From Hymenobacter nitidus (GTDB lineage Bacteria; Bacteroidota; Bacteroidia; Cytophagales; Hymenobacteraceae), in the NCBI RefSeq assembly GCF_020447315.1, contig NZ_JAJADQ010000005.1:248001-312000 (forward strand): DNA of 64,000 bases. Reading direction: 5' to 3'. The notes beneath the pieces are model-generated. The model was not told where the DNA came from, did not search any database, and saw nothing but the letters and a program-made list of their open reading frames with translations. Shown piece by piece: positions 34,443 through 42,610 of this stretch; the stretch's first letter is position 1, and each line of letters opens with the position of its first letter. The position numbers and the translations under genes are program-made.

Positions 34443-37082
34443 ATGAGAATTATTGATCTCCGCACCATGCGCGGCCCCAGCTACTGGTCAGTTAAACATC
34501 ACAAGCTGATTGTGATGAAGGTAGAGCTGGAAGACCAGGCTGATCTGTGGTCGAACCACTTTCCCGCGCTAGCCGAGCAACTACCCACTCTTTTGCCCGA
34601 ACTGGGCCAGACGCCCGCTACGGAAACGGAGAAGTCGGTGTACAAGCACCCGCCCCTGACTACGGACCAACTGCTCGATGGGGAGCCGCTGGGCCACGTT
34701 ATTCAGCACGTAGCCCTGGCCCTGCAGCGCATGGCGGGCATGCCCGTGTACTGGGGCAAGTCGTACCCGGCCCACCAGCCCGGCGTTGACTTTGTCGTAT
34801 TTGCCTACCAGGAAGAGCGGGCCGGTCGGGTTGCGGCCGAATCGGCGGTGCAGCTGGTCGAGGACTTGTGCCAGAATCGGCCCGTAAACGTGAAGGCCAT
34901 TGTGGATGAACTGCACGAAATCCGGGAAGACGAGTTCGTGGGGCCCAGCACCTGGAGCATCGTCTCGGAGGCCGCCTCGCGCAACATTCCCTACATTCAG
35001 CTCAAGAATAGCAATATTATTCAGCTGGGCTATGGCGTCAATCAGAAGCGCATCTGGGCCACGACCACCAGCTATACCTCGCACGCGGGCGTAGAAGTGG
35101 CCGGCAATAAGAACCGCACCAAGGCCATGCTGAAGGATGCGGGCGTGCCGGTACCTAAGGGCACTACCGTGTACTCGGAAGACGGCCTGCGCGACGCCAT
35201 CGACGAGCTGGGCTTTCCCATCGTGACCAAGCCCCTGGATGGCAACCACGGCAAAGGCGCTACCATTCGCATTATGAACTGGGATGATGCGGTAGAAGGC
35301 CTGAAAGCTGCCCAGGCGTATTCACGGGCCGTTATTGTCGAGCAGTTCATTGAAGGCGACGACCACCGTTTGCTGGTGGTTGATGGCAAGCTCATTGCCG
35401 CCGCCCGCCGCACGCCGGCCGCCGTAACGGGCAACGGCACCAACACGATTCAGGAGTTGATCAACGAAGTGAACAAGGACCCGCGGCGCGGCATCGGCCA
35501 CGAGAAGGTCCTGACGAGCATCAAAGCCGACCAGCACACGCTGGATATTCTCCGGGCCCAGGACCTGACCCTGGAATCGGTGCTACCGGAAGGCAAGCAG
35601 CTCTACCTGAAAAGCACGGCCAACATCAGCACCGGCGGTACCGCAACCGACGTTACCGACCTGGTGCACCCGTATAACGTATTGCTGGCCCAGCGCGTGG
35701 CCGGCATCATCGGCCTCGATATCTGCGGCATCGACGTGCTGACTTCTGACATTGCTATTCCGCTGAATGAGACGCGCGGAGCCGTAATTGAGGTAAATGC
35801 CGCGCCGGGTTTCCGGATGCACATTTCGCCCGCCGATGGCCTGCCACGCAACGTAGCCGAGCCGGTGGTAGACATGCTGTTCCCGCCCGGCAGCAACGCC
35901 CGGATTCCCATCTTCGCCGTAACGGGCACCAACGGCAAAACCACCACCACCCAGCTTCTGGCGCACATCGTGGCCTCCAAGGGTTATAAGGTAGGGCATA
36001 CCACTACCAGTGGCATTTACATTCAGGGAGTGCAGCTACAGAGCGGAGACTGCACCGGCGGGCAGAGCGCCGAGTTTGTGCTCAAGGACCCAACCGTGAA
36101 CTTCGCCGTGCTCGAAACGGCCCGCGGCGGCATGCTGCGCTCCGGTCTGGGCTTCCATACCTGCGACGTGGCTGTGGTAACCAACGTAGCCGCCGACCAC
36201 CTGGGTATGCGCGACATTCACACGGTGGAGGAAATGGCCCAGGTGAAAGGCGTGTTGCCCCGCACGGTGCGTAAGAATGGCTGGGCGGTGCTCAATGCCG
36301 ACAACGACTTGGTGTATGCCATGCGTGAGAAGCTGGAGTGCCGGGTAGCGTTGTTCAGCATGCACGAGCACTGCGCCCGGATTCGGGAGCACGTCGAAAA
36401 CGGCGGGCTGGCAGCCGTGTATGAGGAAGGCTACATCACCATCTATAAGAACAGCTACAAGCTGCGCATCGACCGGGCCGCCGAGTTCCCGATTACGTTT
36501 GGGGGCCGGGCTACCTTTAACATCGAAAATGCCCTGGCCGCGGCCTTGGCCTGCTACTGCTACGGCTTCGACAAGGACGACATCAAGCTCGCCCTGCGTA
36601 CGTTCGTGCCCTCGGCCAGCAAGACGCCAGGCCGGATGAACTACTACAAGTTTCCCAACTTCGAGGTCATCGTGGATTATGCCCACAACACGCACGGCAT
36701 TGAGAAATTCGCCGAATTTCTTGATGCCACCGAAGCCACGCACAAAGTAGGGGTGGTATCGGGTCTGGGCGACCGGCGCGACGAGGACACGCTGAGCTTC
36801 TCACGCGTGGCCGGCCGCATCTTCGACGAAGTAGTGCTGCGCCAGGACCGTGACCTGCGCGGCAAGACGAAGGAAGAGTTGAAGGAAATCATGACCCGTG
36901 GGCTGCGCCTGGACAAACCCGATTTGCCTATCACTTACATCGAGGAAGAAATGCAGGCCATCGACCACGTGCTGGAAACCGCTAAGCCCGGCTCAGTGGT
37001 GGTACTGTTCACGGAAAACATCAGTGCCACGACCAAAAAGCTGGAAGAGTTTGAAGCCCGCAGCTCAGTAGCTGCTTCGTAG
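34443..37082 (+). CDS. cphA: cyanophycin synthetase
   Basis: An 879-residue ligase that builds multi-L-arginyl-poly-L-aspartate from Asp and Arg using ATP. The N-terminal domain (about 1-200) is followed by an ATP-grasp domain (about 210-475; FPIVTKPLDGNHGKGATIRI, GAVIEVNAAPGFRMH) that adds Asp. A Mur-ligase-like domain with the P-loop GTNGKTTTT at about 495-503 adds Arg. The length is normal. No cyanophycinase (cphB) or isoaspartyl peptidase gene lies next to it in this window, although cphB usually neighbours cphA. The start at 34443 (MRIIDLRTMRGPSYWS) is the family start. The polymer would serve as a nitrogen store. Confidence 0.95.
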   Translation: MRIIDLRTMRGPSYWSVKHHKLIVMKVELEDQADLWSNHFPALAEQLPTLLPELGQTPATETEKSVYKHPPLTTDQLLDGEPLGHVIQHVALALQRMAGMPVYWGKSYPAHQPGVDFVVFAYQEERAGRVAAESAVQLVEDLCQNRPVNVKAIVDELHEIREDEFVGPSTWSIVSEAASRNIPYIQLKNSNIIQLGYGVNQKRIWATTTSYTSHAGVEVAGNKNRTKAMLKDAGVPVPKGTTVYSEDGLRDAIDELGFPIVTKPLDGNHGKGATIRIMNWDDAVEGLKAAQAYSRAVIVEQFIEGDDHRLLVVDGKLIAAARRTPAAVTGNGTNTIQELINEVNKDPRRGIGHEKVLTSIKADQHTLDILRAQDLTLESVLPEGKQLYLKSTANISTGGTATDVTDLVHPYNVLLAQRVAGIIGLDICGIDVLTSDIAIPLNETRGAVIEVNAAPGFRMHISPADGLPRNVAEPVVDMLFPPGSNARIPIFAVTGTNGKTTTTQLLAHIVASKGYKVGHTTTSGIYIQGVQLQSGDCTGGQSAEFVLKDPTVNFAVLETARGGMLRSGLGFHTCDVAVVTNVAADHLGMRDIHTVEEMAQVKGVLPRTVRKNGWAVLNADNDLVYAMREKLECRVALFSMHEHCARIREHVENGGLAAVYEEGYITIYKNSYKLRIDRAAEFPITFGGRATFNIENALAAALACYCYGFDKDDIKLALRTFVPSASKTPGRMNYYKFPNFEVIVDYAHNTHGIEKFAEFLDATEATHKVGVVSGLGDRRDEDTLSFSRVAGRIFDEVVLRQDRDLRGKTKEELKEIMTRGLRLDKPDLPITYIEEEMQAIDHVLETAKPGSVVVLFTENISATTKKLEEFEARSSVAAS

Positions 37083-37103
37083 CTACCATGCCTGGCATAC
37101 GGC

Positions 37104-37143
37104 CAACAAAAAAAGCCCTGCGTCAGCAGGGCTTTTTTTGTTG
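37104..37143. terminator. bidirectional terminator between cphA and the coiled-coil gene
   Basis: CAACAAAAAAAGCCCTG and CAGGGCTTTTTTTGTTG are exact reverse complements with A- and T-runs. They end the convergent genes on both sides. Confidence 0.9.
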
Positions 37144-37166
37144 CTATGAATACATTCAACCCGGGC

Positions 37167-38114
37167 TTATTTCAGCGTGAAGGTCGATTTGCCGATCATC
37201 ACGCCACCGGAGTACAGCTCTACGGTGTGCAGGCCGGTTTTGTAGCCGGCGCCTTTAGCGTACACAAACTGCACGGGCTGGCGCGTGTTGTCGAACACGA
37301 TGTCCTGCTTGGCCGTGTAGAAGGCCTCCGCGCCGTCAATCATGAACGTGCCGCCGCCGGTGCTCAGATTGTAGAGCGCCGCGCCGTCGGGCTCAATCAG
37401 GCGCATCATGATTTCCTTGGTTTCCTTCGGCGACACGTCGTTGCGGGCCAGGTTAAAGGTCACTTTCACTTTCTCCACCCGCTTGGCCCGGAACTCGTTG
37501 TCGTCGTCGTCCTTCTCCTTGTTGCGAGAGTTGATGACGCCCACCCGAATGTTTTCCGCCTGCAGGCGCGAGGCAATGGTCACTTTCTCGCTCAACTCCT
37601 GGTTGGAGCGCACAACGGTCGTGATGGTATCCGTCAGCTTGTTCTGCCGCTCCTTCAGGGTCGTGGTTTCGGTGTAGAGCGCTTCGTTGTCGCTCTTCAG
37701 CTGGGCAATTTCCTCGTCTTTCTTCCGCAATTGATTTTCGAAGCTGGCGGCCCGCTGCTTAAAGCGCTTCTGCTCCGAAATGGAGAAGCTGCCGGCCTTA
37801 AAGGAGCGCAGTTTCAGCAAATCGGCATTAATGGCGGCAATTCGGGCTTCGAGCGAGTCGTTGGCCAGGCCCATGCCCTGCACTTCCTGGCTTTGGCGCT
37901 CGAAGTCGGCCTTCAGCGTTTCGTACTGTTTAATCTGCTCTTCCAGCTTCGAGTCCTTTACTTTCAGGTCGGCCGTGAGCTGCTCATTCTGTTTGCCCTT
38001 CTGCTGGTTCATGTAGAACAGCAAACCGTTAATGCCCAGCAGGACCAGGATAAGGGCCACAATCAGCAGGACACGGTTGTTGTTCTTTGGCTCGGTGCTT
38101 TGGGTTTGTTCCAT
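37167..38114 (-). CDS. membrane-anchored coiled-coil protein, unknown function
   Basis: A 315-residue protein with a short polar N-terminus, one membrane helix (about 15-35, VLLIVALILVLLGINGLLFY) and a long coiled coil (about 37-190, heptads rich in Leu, Glu, Lys and Gln). A C-terminal beta domain follows (about 210-315), including RVEKVKVTFNLARNDVSPKE and TGLHTVELYSGGVMIGKSTF. The C-terminal domain probably lies in the periplasm. No enzyme motif is present. The architecture suggests a structural or envelope-spacing role, which is inference only. Confidence 0.8.
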   Translation of the reverse strand: MEQTQSTEPKNNNRVLLIVALILVLLGINGLLFYMNQQKGKQNEQLTADLKVKDSKLEEQIKQYETLKADFERQSQEVQGMGLANDSLEARIAAINADLLKLRSFKAGSFSISEQKRFKQRAASFENQLRKKDEEIAQLKSDNEALYTETTTLKERQNKLTDTITTVVRSNQELSEKVTIASRLQAENIRVGVINSRNKEKDDDDNEFRAKRVEKVKVTFNLARNDVSPKETKEIMMRLIEPDGAALYNLSTGGGTFMIDGAEAFYTAKQDIVFDNTRQPVQFVYAKGAGYKTGLHTVELYSGGVMIGKSTFTLK

Positions 38115-38227
38115 TGCGGGAGGGGGTTAAATGAAGCCCGGACAGTCCGGACGGTGGGTTACCTTTATGCACAAAAATAAAGGGATTGCCTACCTGGGCA
38201 AGTTTCGCGAATAAATACTACATCCGC

Positions 38228-38833
38228 ATGCAATTGGATTCACCGCTTGATGCCGCGTATTGGAGTGCGCGCTACGCTCAGGGGCAAACCGGCTGGGATA
38301 CCGGCGCCATAACGCCGCCCCTGCTGAATTATTTTCTGCAGATGCGACTGCCCCGCACCGCCCGGATTCTGATTCCGGGGGCGGGTCGGGGGTATGAGGC
38401 TGAGTATCTGCATGCTGCGGGGTACGACCATGTTTTCGTGGCTGATATAGCTCCCGAGGCCTTACGTGACCTGCAGGCGCGGGTTCCGGGTTTCCCCGCC
38501 ACGCACCTGCTGGAACAGGATTTTTTCGCGCTGCCCACCGCGCCGCCCTACGATTTAATCGTGGAGCAAACTTTTTTCTGCGCCCTCGACCCCAGCCTGC
38601 GCCCGGCCTACGCCCAGCAGTGCGCCGCGCTGCTCCGGCCCGGTGGCACGCTCATGGGCCTGCTCTTCGATACGGAGTTCAGCCCGCCCGGCCCGCCTTT
38701 TGGGGGCAGCCGGGCCGAATATGAATCGTATTTTGCGCCCTATTTCGACTTCGTCCATTTTGAAACTGCTACCAACTCCATCAAGCCGCGGCAGGGTAAG
38801 GAACTGTTCATCTGCTTGAAAAAGCGCCAATAA
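38228..38833 (+). CDS. SAM-dependent methyltransferase, thiopurine methyltransferase type
   Basis: A 201-residue protein from the ATG at 38228. The N-terminal AYWSARYAQGQTGWDTGAIT is the characteristic start of the TPMT-like family. SAM-binding motif I is RILIPGAGRGYEAEYLHAAG, and YDLIVEQTFFCALDP is the strand-4 motif. These enzymes methylate S, Se or Te atoms in small molecules. The physiological substrate is not known. A small membrane protein gene begins 4 nt after the stop. Confidence 0.9.
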   Translation: MQLDSPLDAAYWSARYAQGQTGWDTGAITPPLLNYFLQMRLPRTARILIPGAGRGYEAEYLHAAGYDHVFVADIAPEALRDLQARVPGFPATHLLEQDFFALPTAPPYDLIVEQTFFCALDPSLRPAYAQQCAALLRPGGTLMGLLFDTEFSPPGPPFGGSRAEYESYFAPYFDFVHFETATNSIKPRQGKELFICLKKRQ

Positions 38834-38837
38834 GCCC

Positions 38838-39140
38838 ATGAGCCGACCCCCAACCGCGTTTTCACGACTCATTGCCTTGCTGGGCAAAGTGTTGAACGTA
38901 GTGATGCTTGTAGTGTGCGGCGGTGCTACTATTTGGGCCGGTCAGCTGTATTTGGCCCGGCGCGCCTTGCCCTACACAGGGGCCGGCACGTATTTCAACG
39001 CCAACAACGGCGTCACTTATGACGCGCAACTGGTGGGCGTGGCTTTGGGTTTAGCTGTGCTCTTTGGCCTTCTGACGCTGTTGCTGCTGCTATCCGCCTA
39101 TCGGCTGTACGCCCGGCCTTCCCGCCACAGAACCCGCTGA
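38838..39140 (+). CDS. small membrane protein, unknown
   Basis: A 100-residue protein with two membrane helices (about 15-37 and 65-90) and a basic C-terminus. The loop between them carries a GAGTYFNANNGVTYDAQ segment. It lies 4 nt behind the methyltransferase gene and 37 nt before kdsA, so the three are probably co-transcribed. I recognise no family. Confidence 0.65.
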   Translation: MSRPPTAFSRLIALLGKVLNVVMLVVCGGATIWAGQLYLARRALPYTGAGTYFNANNGVTYDAQLVGVALGLAVLFGLLTLLLLLSAYRLYARPSRHRTR

Positions 39141-39177
39141 TTCTCCTTTAATTAAATCTTGTTTGCTTTCCTTCTCC

Positions 39178-40002
39178 ATGATAGAATCCCTAACCGCCGC
39201 TCTGCCTCATTTCCGCAATACCAACTCCGGCCAGTTTTTCCTGATGGCCGGGCCCTGCGTTATTGAGGGCGAGGACATGGCCCTGCGCATCGCCGAAAAG
39301 GTGAAGCACATGACCGACAAGCTCCAGATTCCCTACATCTTCAAGGGCTCGTACCGCAAAGCCAACCGCTCGCGCCTCGACTCCTTCACCGGCATCGGCG
39401 ACGAAACGGCCCTGCGCATTCTGCAGAAAGTAGGTCGTGAAATCGGGGTGCCGACCGTAACCGATATTCACGAGTCGGACGAGGCCGCGCTGACCGCCGA
39501 ATACGTGGATGTGCTCCAGATTCCGGCCTTCCTGTGCCGCCAGACCGATTTGCTGGTGGCCGCCGCCAAAACCGGCAAGGTGGTCAACGTGAAGAAAGGC
39601 CAGTTTCTGAGCGGCGAGTCCATGCAGTTTGCCGTCGATAAGATTCAGCAGTCCGGCAACCAGCACGTGATTCTCACCGACCGGGGCAACTCCTTTGGCT
39701 ACTCCGACTTGGTAGTCGACTTCCGCAACCTGCCCGCCATGCGCAGCTTCGGGGTGCCGGTGGTAATGGACGTGACGCACTCGTTGCAGCGCCCCAACCA
39801 AAGCAGCGGCGTCACCGGTGGCCAGCCCGCCCTGATTGAAACCATTGCCAAAGCTGCCATTGCCGTGGGTGCCGATGGCCTGTTCATCGAAACCCACCCC
39901 ACGCCCGCCACGGCCAAATCGGACGGCGCCAACATGCTGGCCCTGGATCAGTTGGAAGAGTTGCTCGTGAAGCTGACCCGCGTGCGGGATGCTATTCGGT
40001 AG
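39178..40002 (+). CDS. kdsA: 3-deoxy-8-phosphooctulonate synthase
   Basis: A 274-residue enzyme that condenses phosphoenolpyruvate with arabinose 5-phosphate to KDO 8-phosphate for lipid A-core synthesis. Family motifs include LMAGPCVIEGEDMALRIAEK, FKGSYRKANRSRLDSFTG and VTHSLQRPNQSSGVTGGQ, the latter close to the active site. The ATG at 39178 is chosen over an in-frame TTG at 39163. A short membrane protein gene follows after 9 nt. Confidence 0.96.
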   Translation: MIESLTAALPHFRNTNSGQFFLMAGPCVIEGEDMALRIAEKVKHMTDKLQIPYIFKGSYRKANRSRLDSFTGIGDETALRILQKVGREIGVPTVTDIHESDEAALTAEYVDVLQIPAFLCRQTDLLVAAAKTGKVVNVKKGQFLSGESMQFAVDKIQQSGNQHVILTDRGNSFGYSDLVVDFRNLPAMRSFGVPVVMDVTHSLQRPNQSSGVTGGQPALIETIAKAAIAVGADGLFIETHPTPATAKSDGANMLALDQLEELLVKLTRVRDAIR

Positions 40003-40011
40003 GCAACGGGT

Positions 40012-40314
40012 ATGGACCTGTTGTTAAGCCAGCTCCGACGGAATAATCTGGCCGTCTTCGTCTTTGCGATTTATGCCCTAGGCTGGTTGGCAGTGGCATT
40101 CCTATCGGCTAGTGGCCGCGACAGTACTACGCTGCATGGCTGTGGGCGGGGTACCCTGATGGTATACCCGCTGCTATATGGCGGAGCGGCCTCGCTGTTC
40201 TACTGGCTGGGCATTCTGCTGACCGCTGTTTTCTCTCAGCAGAACCGCTCGTTCCTGTTTGCGCTGTTAGTGGCAGCGGTGCTATGGCCTGTGCTGTTGG
40301 TGGCAATACTATAG
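40012..40314 (+). CDS. small membrane protein, unknown
   Basis: A 100-residue, very hydrophobic protein with three predicted membrane helices (about 12-33, 47-71 and 78-98) and few charged residues. It begins 9 nt after kdsA and shares its transcript and its terminator at 40328-40369. No family is recognised; any link to KDO or lipopolysaccharide is only suggested by position. Confidence 0.6.
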   Translation: MDLLLSQLRRNNLAVFVFAIYALGWLAVAFLSASGRDSTTLHGCGRGTLMVYPLLYGGAASLFYWLGILLTAVFSQQNRSFLFALLVAAVLWPVLLVAIL

Positions 40315-40327
40315 GTTGCAGCCCAAA

Positions 40328-40369
40328 AAGAGCCGTTCCGGAGCCAGAAAAGGCTGCGGGGCGGCTCTT
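40328..40369. terminator. terminator between convergent genes
   Basis: AAGAGCCG and CGGCTCTT enclose a 26-nt loop and are flanked by A- and T-rich bases. It lies between the small membrane gene and the methyltransferase on the other strand. Confidence 0.6.
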
Positions 40370-40373
40370 GGTT

Positions 40374-41204
40374 TTAGGCCGACAGGTGCTTCACACGGTT
40401 CAGCAGCTTGTCCACGGCATTATCAAAGCGCAGGATAAAGTGCTGCTTGGGTTGGTTCTTCCGGAAGAATACCAAGCCGATAAAGAACAGATCTATCGTC
40501 AGGCGCACGTCGGGGTAGGCTTTGATAGTGGTCCAGGCCTGCTCCATTTCCGCTGACCAGTGAATGTCGTCCAGAATAAAAACGCTCTGGTCGGTGCGGT
40601 GGGCAAGGCACTGCTCGAAGTAGCGCACCGTGGGCTCGTAGCGGTGGTTGCCGTCGAAAAAAGCAAAGTCGATGGGGCCGGGCAGGGTCGCCAGGGTAGG
40701 CGCCAAAGTGTCGTCCAAATTGCCTTCTATCACCTCAATGTTGCCCAGTGCCAATTCCGCGAAAGTCTGGCGGGCCACGGCGGCAGTTTGCGGACAGCCT
40801 TCGAAGGTGATAACCCGGGCCTGGGCGTAAGGCGCCGCCAGATAAGCAGTGGTAAGCCCAAGCGACGTACCCAGCTCCAGAATGACGCCGGGCCGAAAGT
40901 GGTTTACCAGCCGGAACAGCAGCTGCCCAAACTGCCGGGGCTTGGCGGCGGTGCGGGCAATGCTGCTCAGGCGGCGCTGCCGTCCGGCTCCGGTATGGGA
41001 GCCGGCACCAAAGTCGCGCACCGTAATGAGTGTATCATCCCGCAGCAGGGCCTGCCGCCGCGCCTCAATCGGGGCGAAGGCCGCGAAGCTGCCTGCGTGG
41101 TTGATGACGTGGGCGTAGAGCCCAAAAACGAACGGGGAATGCAACCCATGTGCATTCCCCGAGCGGAGTAAAAAACGGATGTAGCTGAAAGCCTGGAAAA
41201 ACAA
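40374..41204 (-). CDS. class I SAM-dependent O-methyltransferase-like protein
   Basis: A 276-residue protein. The TTG at 41204 is the first possible start, since a stop codon lies two codons upstream. The N-terminal SYIRFLLRSGNAHGLHSPFV is conserved in Bacteroidota homologues. SAM motif I is GVILELGTSLGLTTAYLA; the Asp-containing motif is IDFAFFDGNHRYEPTVRYFE, as in catechol or caffeoyl-CoA type O-methyltransferases. The substrate is unknown. An 11-bp perfect inverted repeat (41133-41143/41151-41161) lies within the first codons. Confidence 0.85.
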   Translation of the reverse strand: MFFQAFSYIRFLLRSGNAHGLHSPFVFGLYAHVINHAGSFAAFAPIEARRQALLRDDTLITVRDFGAGSHTGAGRQRRLSSIARTAAKPRQFGQLLFRLVNHFRPGVILELGTSLGLTTAYLAAPYAQARVITFEGCPQTAAVARQTFAELALGNIEVIEGNLDDTLAPTLATLPGPIDFAFFDGNHRYEPTVRYFEQCLAHRTDQSVFILDDIHWSAEMEQAWTTIKAYPDVRLTIDLFFIGLVFFRKNQPKQHFILRFDNAVDKLLNRVKHLSA

Positions 41205-41296
41205 GAATCAGTGCGTAGGGCCTGGGCTTGGTGCTCAGGATTCATAAATCCTGGTTCGTGCCCGGCACCAGGCGCCCGGCACAGAGCACGTAAAAC

Positions 41297-41683
41297 TTAA
41301 TTTAGACGGTAAGGGACTACCAGCGTAAATTCGGGAATTTCGACGCTGAACTCCCGGCCATCCACGAGGCGCTCCATCTGGTAGGAGCCGCGCATCTTGC
41401 CCAGCCCCGATTTGAGGTTGCAGCCCGACACGTACTGGTGCGAGTCGCCGGGCTCGAGCACAGGCTGCTGGCCCACCACGCCTTCACCTTCCACTTCCCG
41501 CACTACGCCATTGGCATCGTAGATGTACCAATGCCGCCGAAGTAGCTTTACAGTGTATTCGCTGCCGTTGAGAATATCAATCTTGTAGGCAAACACGTAA
41601 TGCTCCTGGGCCGGGCTGGAGTAGTCAGGCAAGTAATTGGTCGTAACGCTAACGGTAACGCCCTGCGTAGTCGTCGTATTCAT
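41297..41683 (-). CDS. apaG: ApaG protein
   Basis: A 128-residue fibronectin-III-like domain protein. The signature parts are YVFAYKIDILNGSEYTVKLL, RRHWYIYDANG and SGCNLKSGLGKMRGSYQM, the last being the conserved glycine-rich loop. ApaG is linked in other bacteria to Co2+ resistance and Mg2+ efflux, but its biochemical function is unresolved. The gene is divergent from ung. Confidence 0.93.
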   Translation of the reverse strand: MNTTTTQGVTVSVTTNYLPDYSSPAQEHYVFAYKIDILNGSEYTVKLLRRHWYIYDANGVVREVEGEGVVGQQPVLEPGDSHQYVSGCNLKSGLGKMRGSYQMERLVDGREFSVEIPEFTLVVPYRLN

Positions 41684-41791
41684 GGCTCCTGTGCGGTTCT
41701 GTGAAGGACTAACAACAGTGTCCGGAAATTGGTTTATCTACGCAGCGGCGGCCCCACAAGGCTGGCCACACCGCAAAAAAACTTTCCCCTT

Positions 41792-42457
41792 ATGTCCGTA
41801 AAGATAGAAGAAAGCTGGCGCAAGGTACTCGCCGACGAGTTCGAAAAACCATATTTTCACCATCTCATTACGTTTGTCCGCGGCGAATACGCTACGACCA
41901 CAGTTTACCCGCCCGGGCCCGCTATTTTTCATGCTTTCGACGCCTGCCCGTTCGAGCAGGTGAAGGTCGTTATTCTGGGCCAGGACCCATATCATGGCAA
42001 GGGGCAGGCCAATGGCTTGTCGTTTTCGGTAGCTGATGGCGTGCGTACGCCGCCTTCCCTGCAAAACATCTTCAAGGAGCTGCAGGACGATATTCCAACC
42101 TCGATGCCGCCCGTCAATGGCAACCTGGACCGTTGGGCCCAGCAGGGCGTACTGCTGCTGAACGCCACTCTCACAGTGCGGGCCAAAGAGCCCGGGTCCC
42201 ACCAGAAGAAAGGCTGGGAGCAATTCACCGACGCCGTCATCCAGCGCATCTCCGACGAAAAAGAGCACGTCGTGTTCATTCTCTGGGGAGCTTACGCGCA
42301 GAAGAAGGGCGAAGTCATCGACGAGAAAAAGCACCTCGTCATCCGCTCGGCTCATCCCTCGCCCTACGCCGCCGACCGGGGCTTCTTTGGCTCCCGCCCC
42401 TTCAGCAAAGCCAATGAGTACCTCAAGCAGCACGGCTTGCCACCGATTAATTGGTAA
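41792..42457 (+). CDS. ung: uracil-DNA glycosylase, family 1
   Basis: A 221-residue repair enzyme that removes uracil from DNA. The catalytic Asp65 is in VVILGQDPYHGKGQANGLSF and His188 is in RSAHPSPYA, the two defining motifs. The ATG at 41792 fits the family; the frame is open upstream to 41729. The TAA stop is the first part of the inverted repeat at 42455-42610, shared with lepB on the other strand. Confidence 0.96.
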   Translation: MSVKIEESWRKVLADEFEKPYFHHLITFVRGEYATTTVYPPGPAIFHAFDACPFEQVKVVILGQDPYHGKGQANGLSFSVADGVRTPPSLQNIFKELQDDIPTSMPPVNGNLDRWAQQGVLLLNATLTVRAKEPGSHQKKGWEQFTDAVIQRISDEKEHVVFILWGAYAQKKGEVIDEKKHLVIRSAHPSPYAADRGFFGSRPFSKANEYLKQHGLPPINW

Positions 42458-42610
42458 ACCACGGATTTGACGGATTAGTCGGATTTTGTGGACGATTACC
42501 CGCAAGCAAAAAGGCCACCCGCACGGGTGGCCTTTTTGCTATACCTATTTTCGGAGGAAGTACGGGCGGACAGCCGCGCCGTCCACAAAAGCCAACTAAT
42601 CCGTGGTTTA
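42455..42610. repeat. inverted repeat carrying the stop codons of ung and lepB
   Basis: The plus strand from 42455 and the minus strand from 42610 both begin TAAACCACGGATT and both end TTTTGTGGAC. The left arm is 39 nt and the right 30 nt, the difference being a 9-nt insertion. The first three bases of each arm are the stop codons of the two convergent genes. A terminator lies between the arms. Confidence 0.8.
42505..42540. terminator. bidirectional terminator between ung and lepB
   Basis: AGCAAAAAGGCCACCC-GCAC-GGGTGGCCTTTTTGCT is a perfect 16-bp stem with A- and T-runs. Confidence 0.9.
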
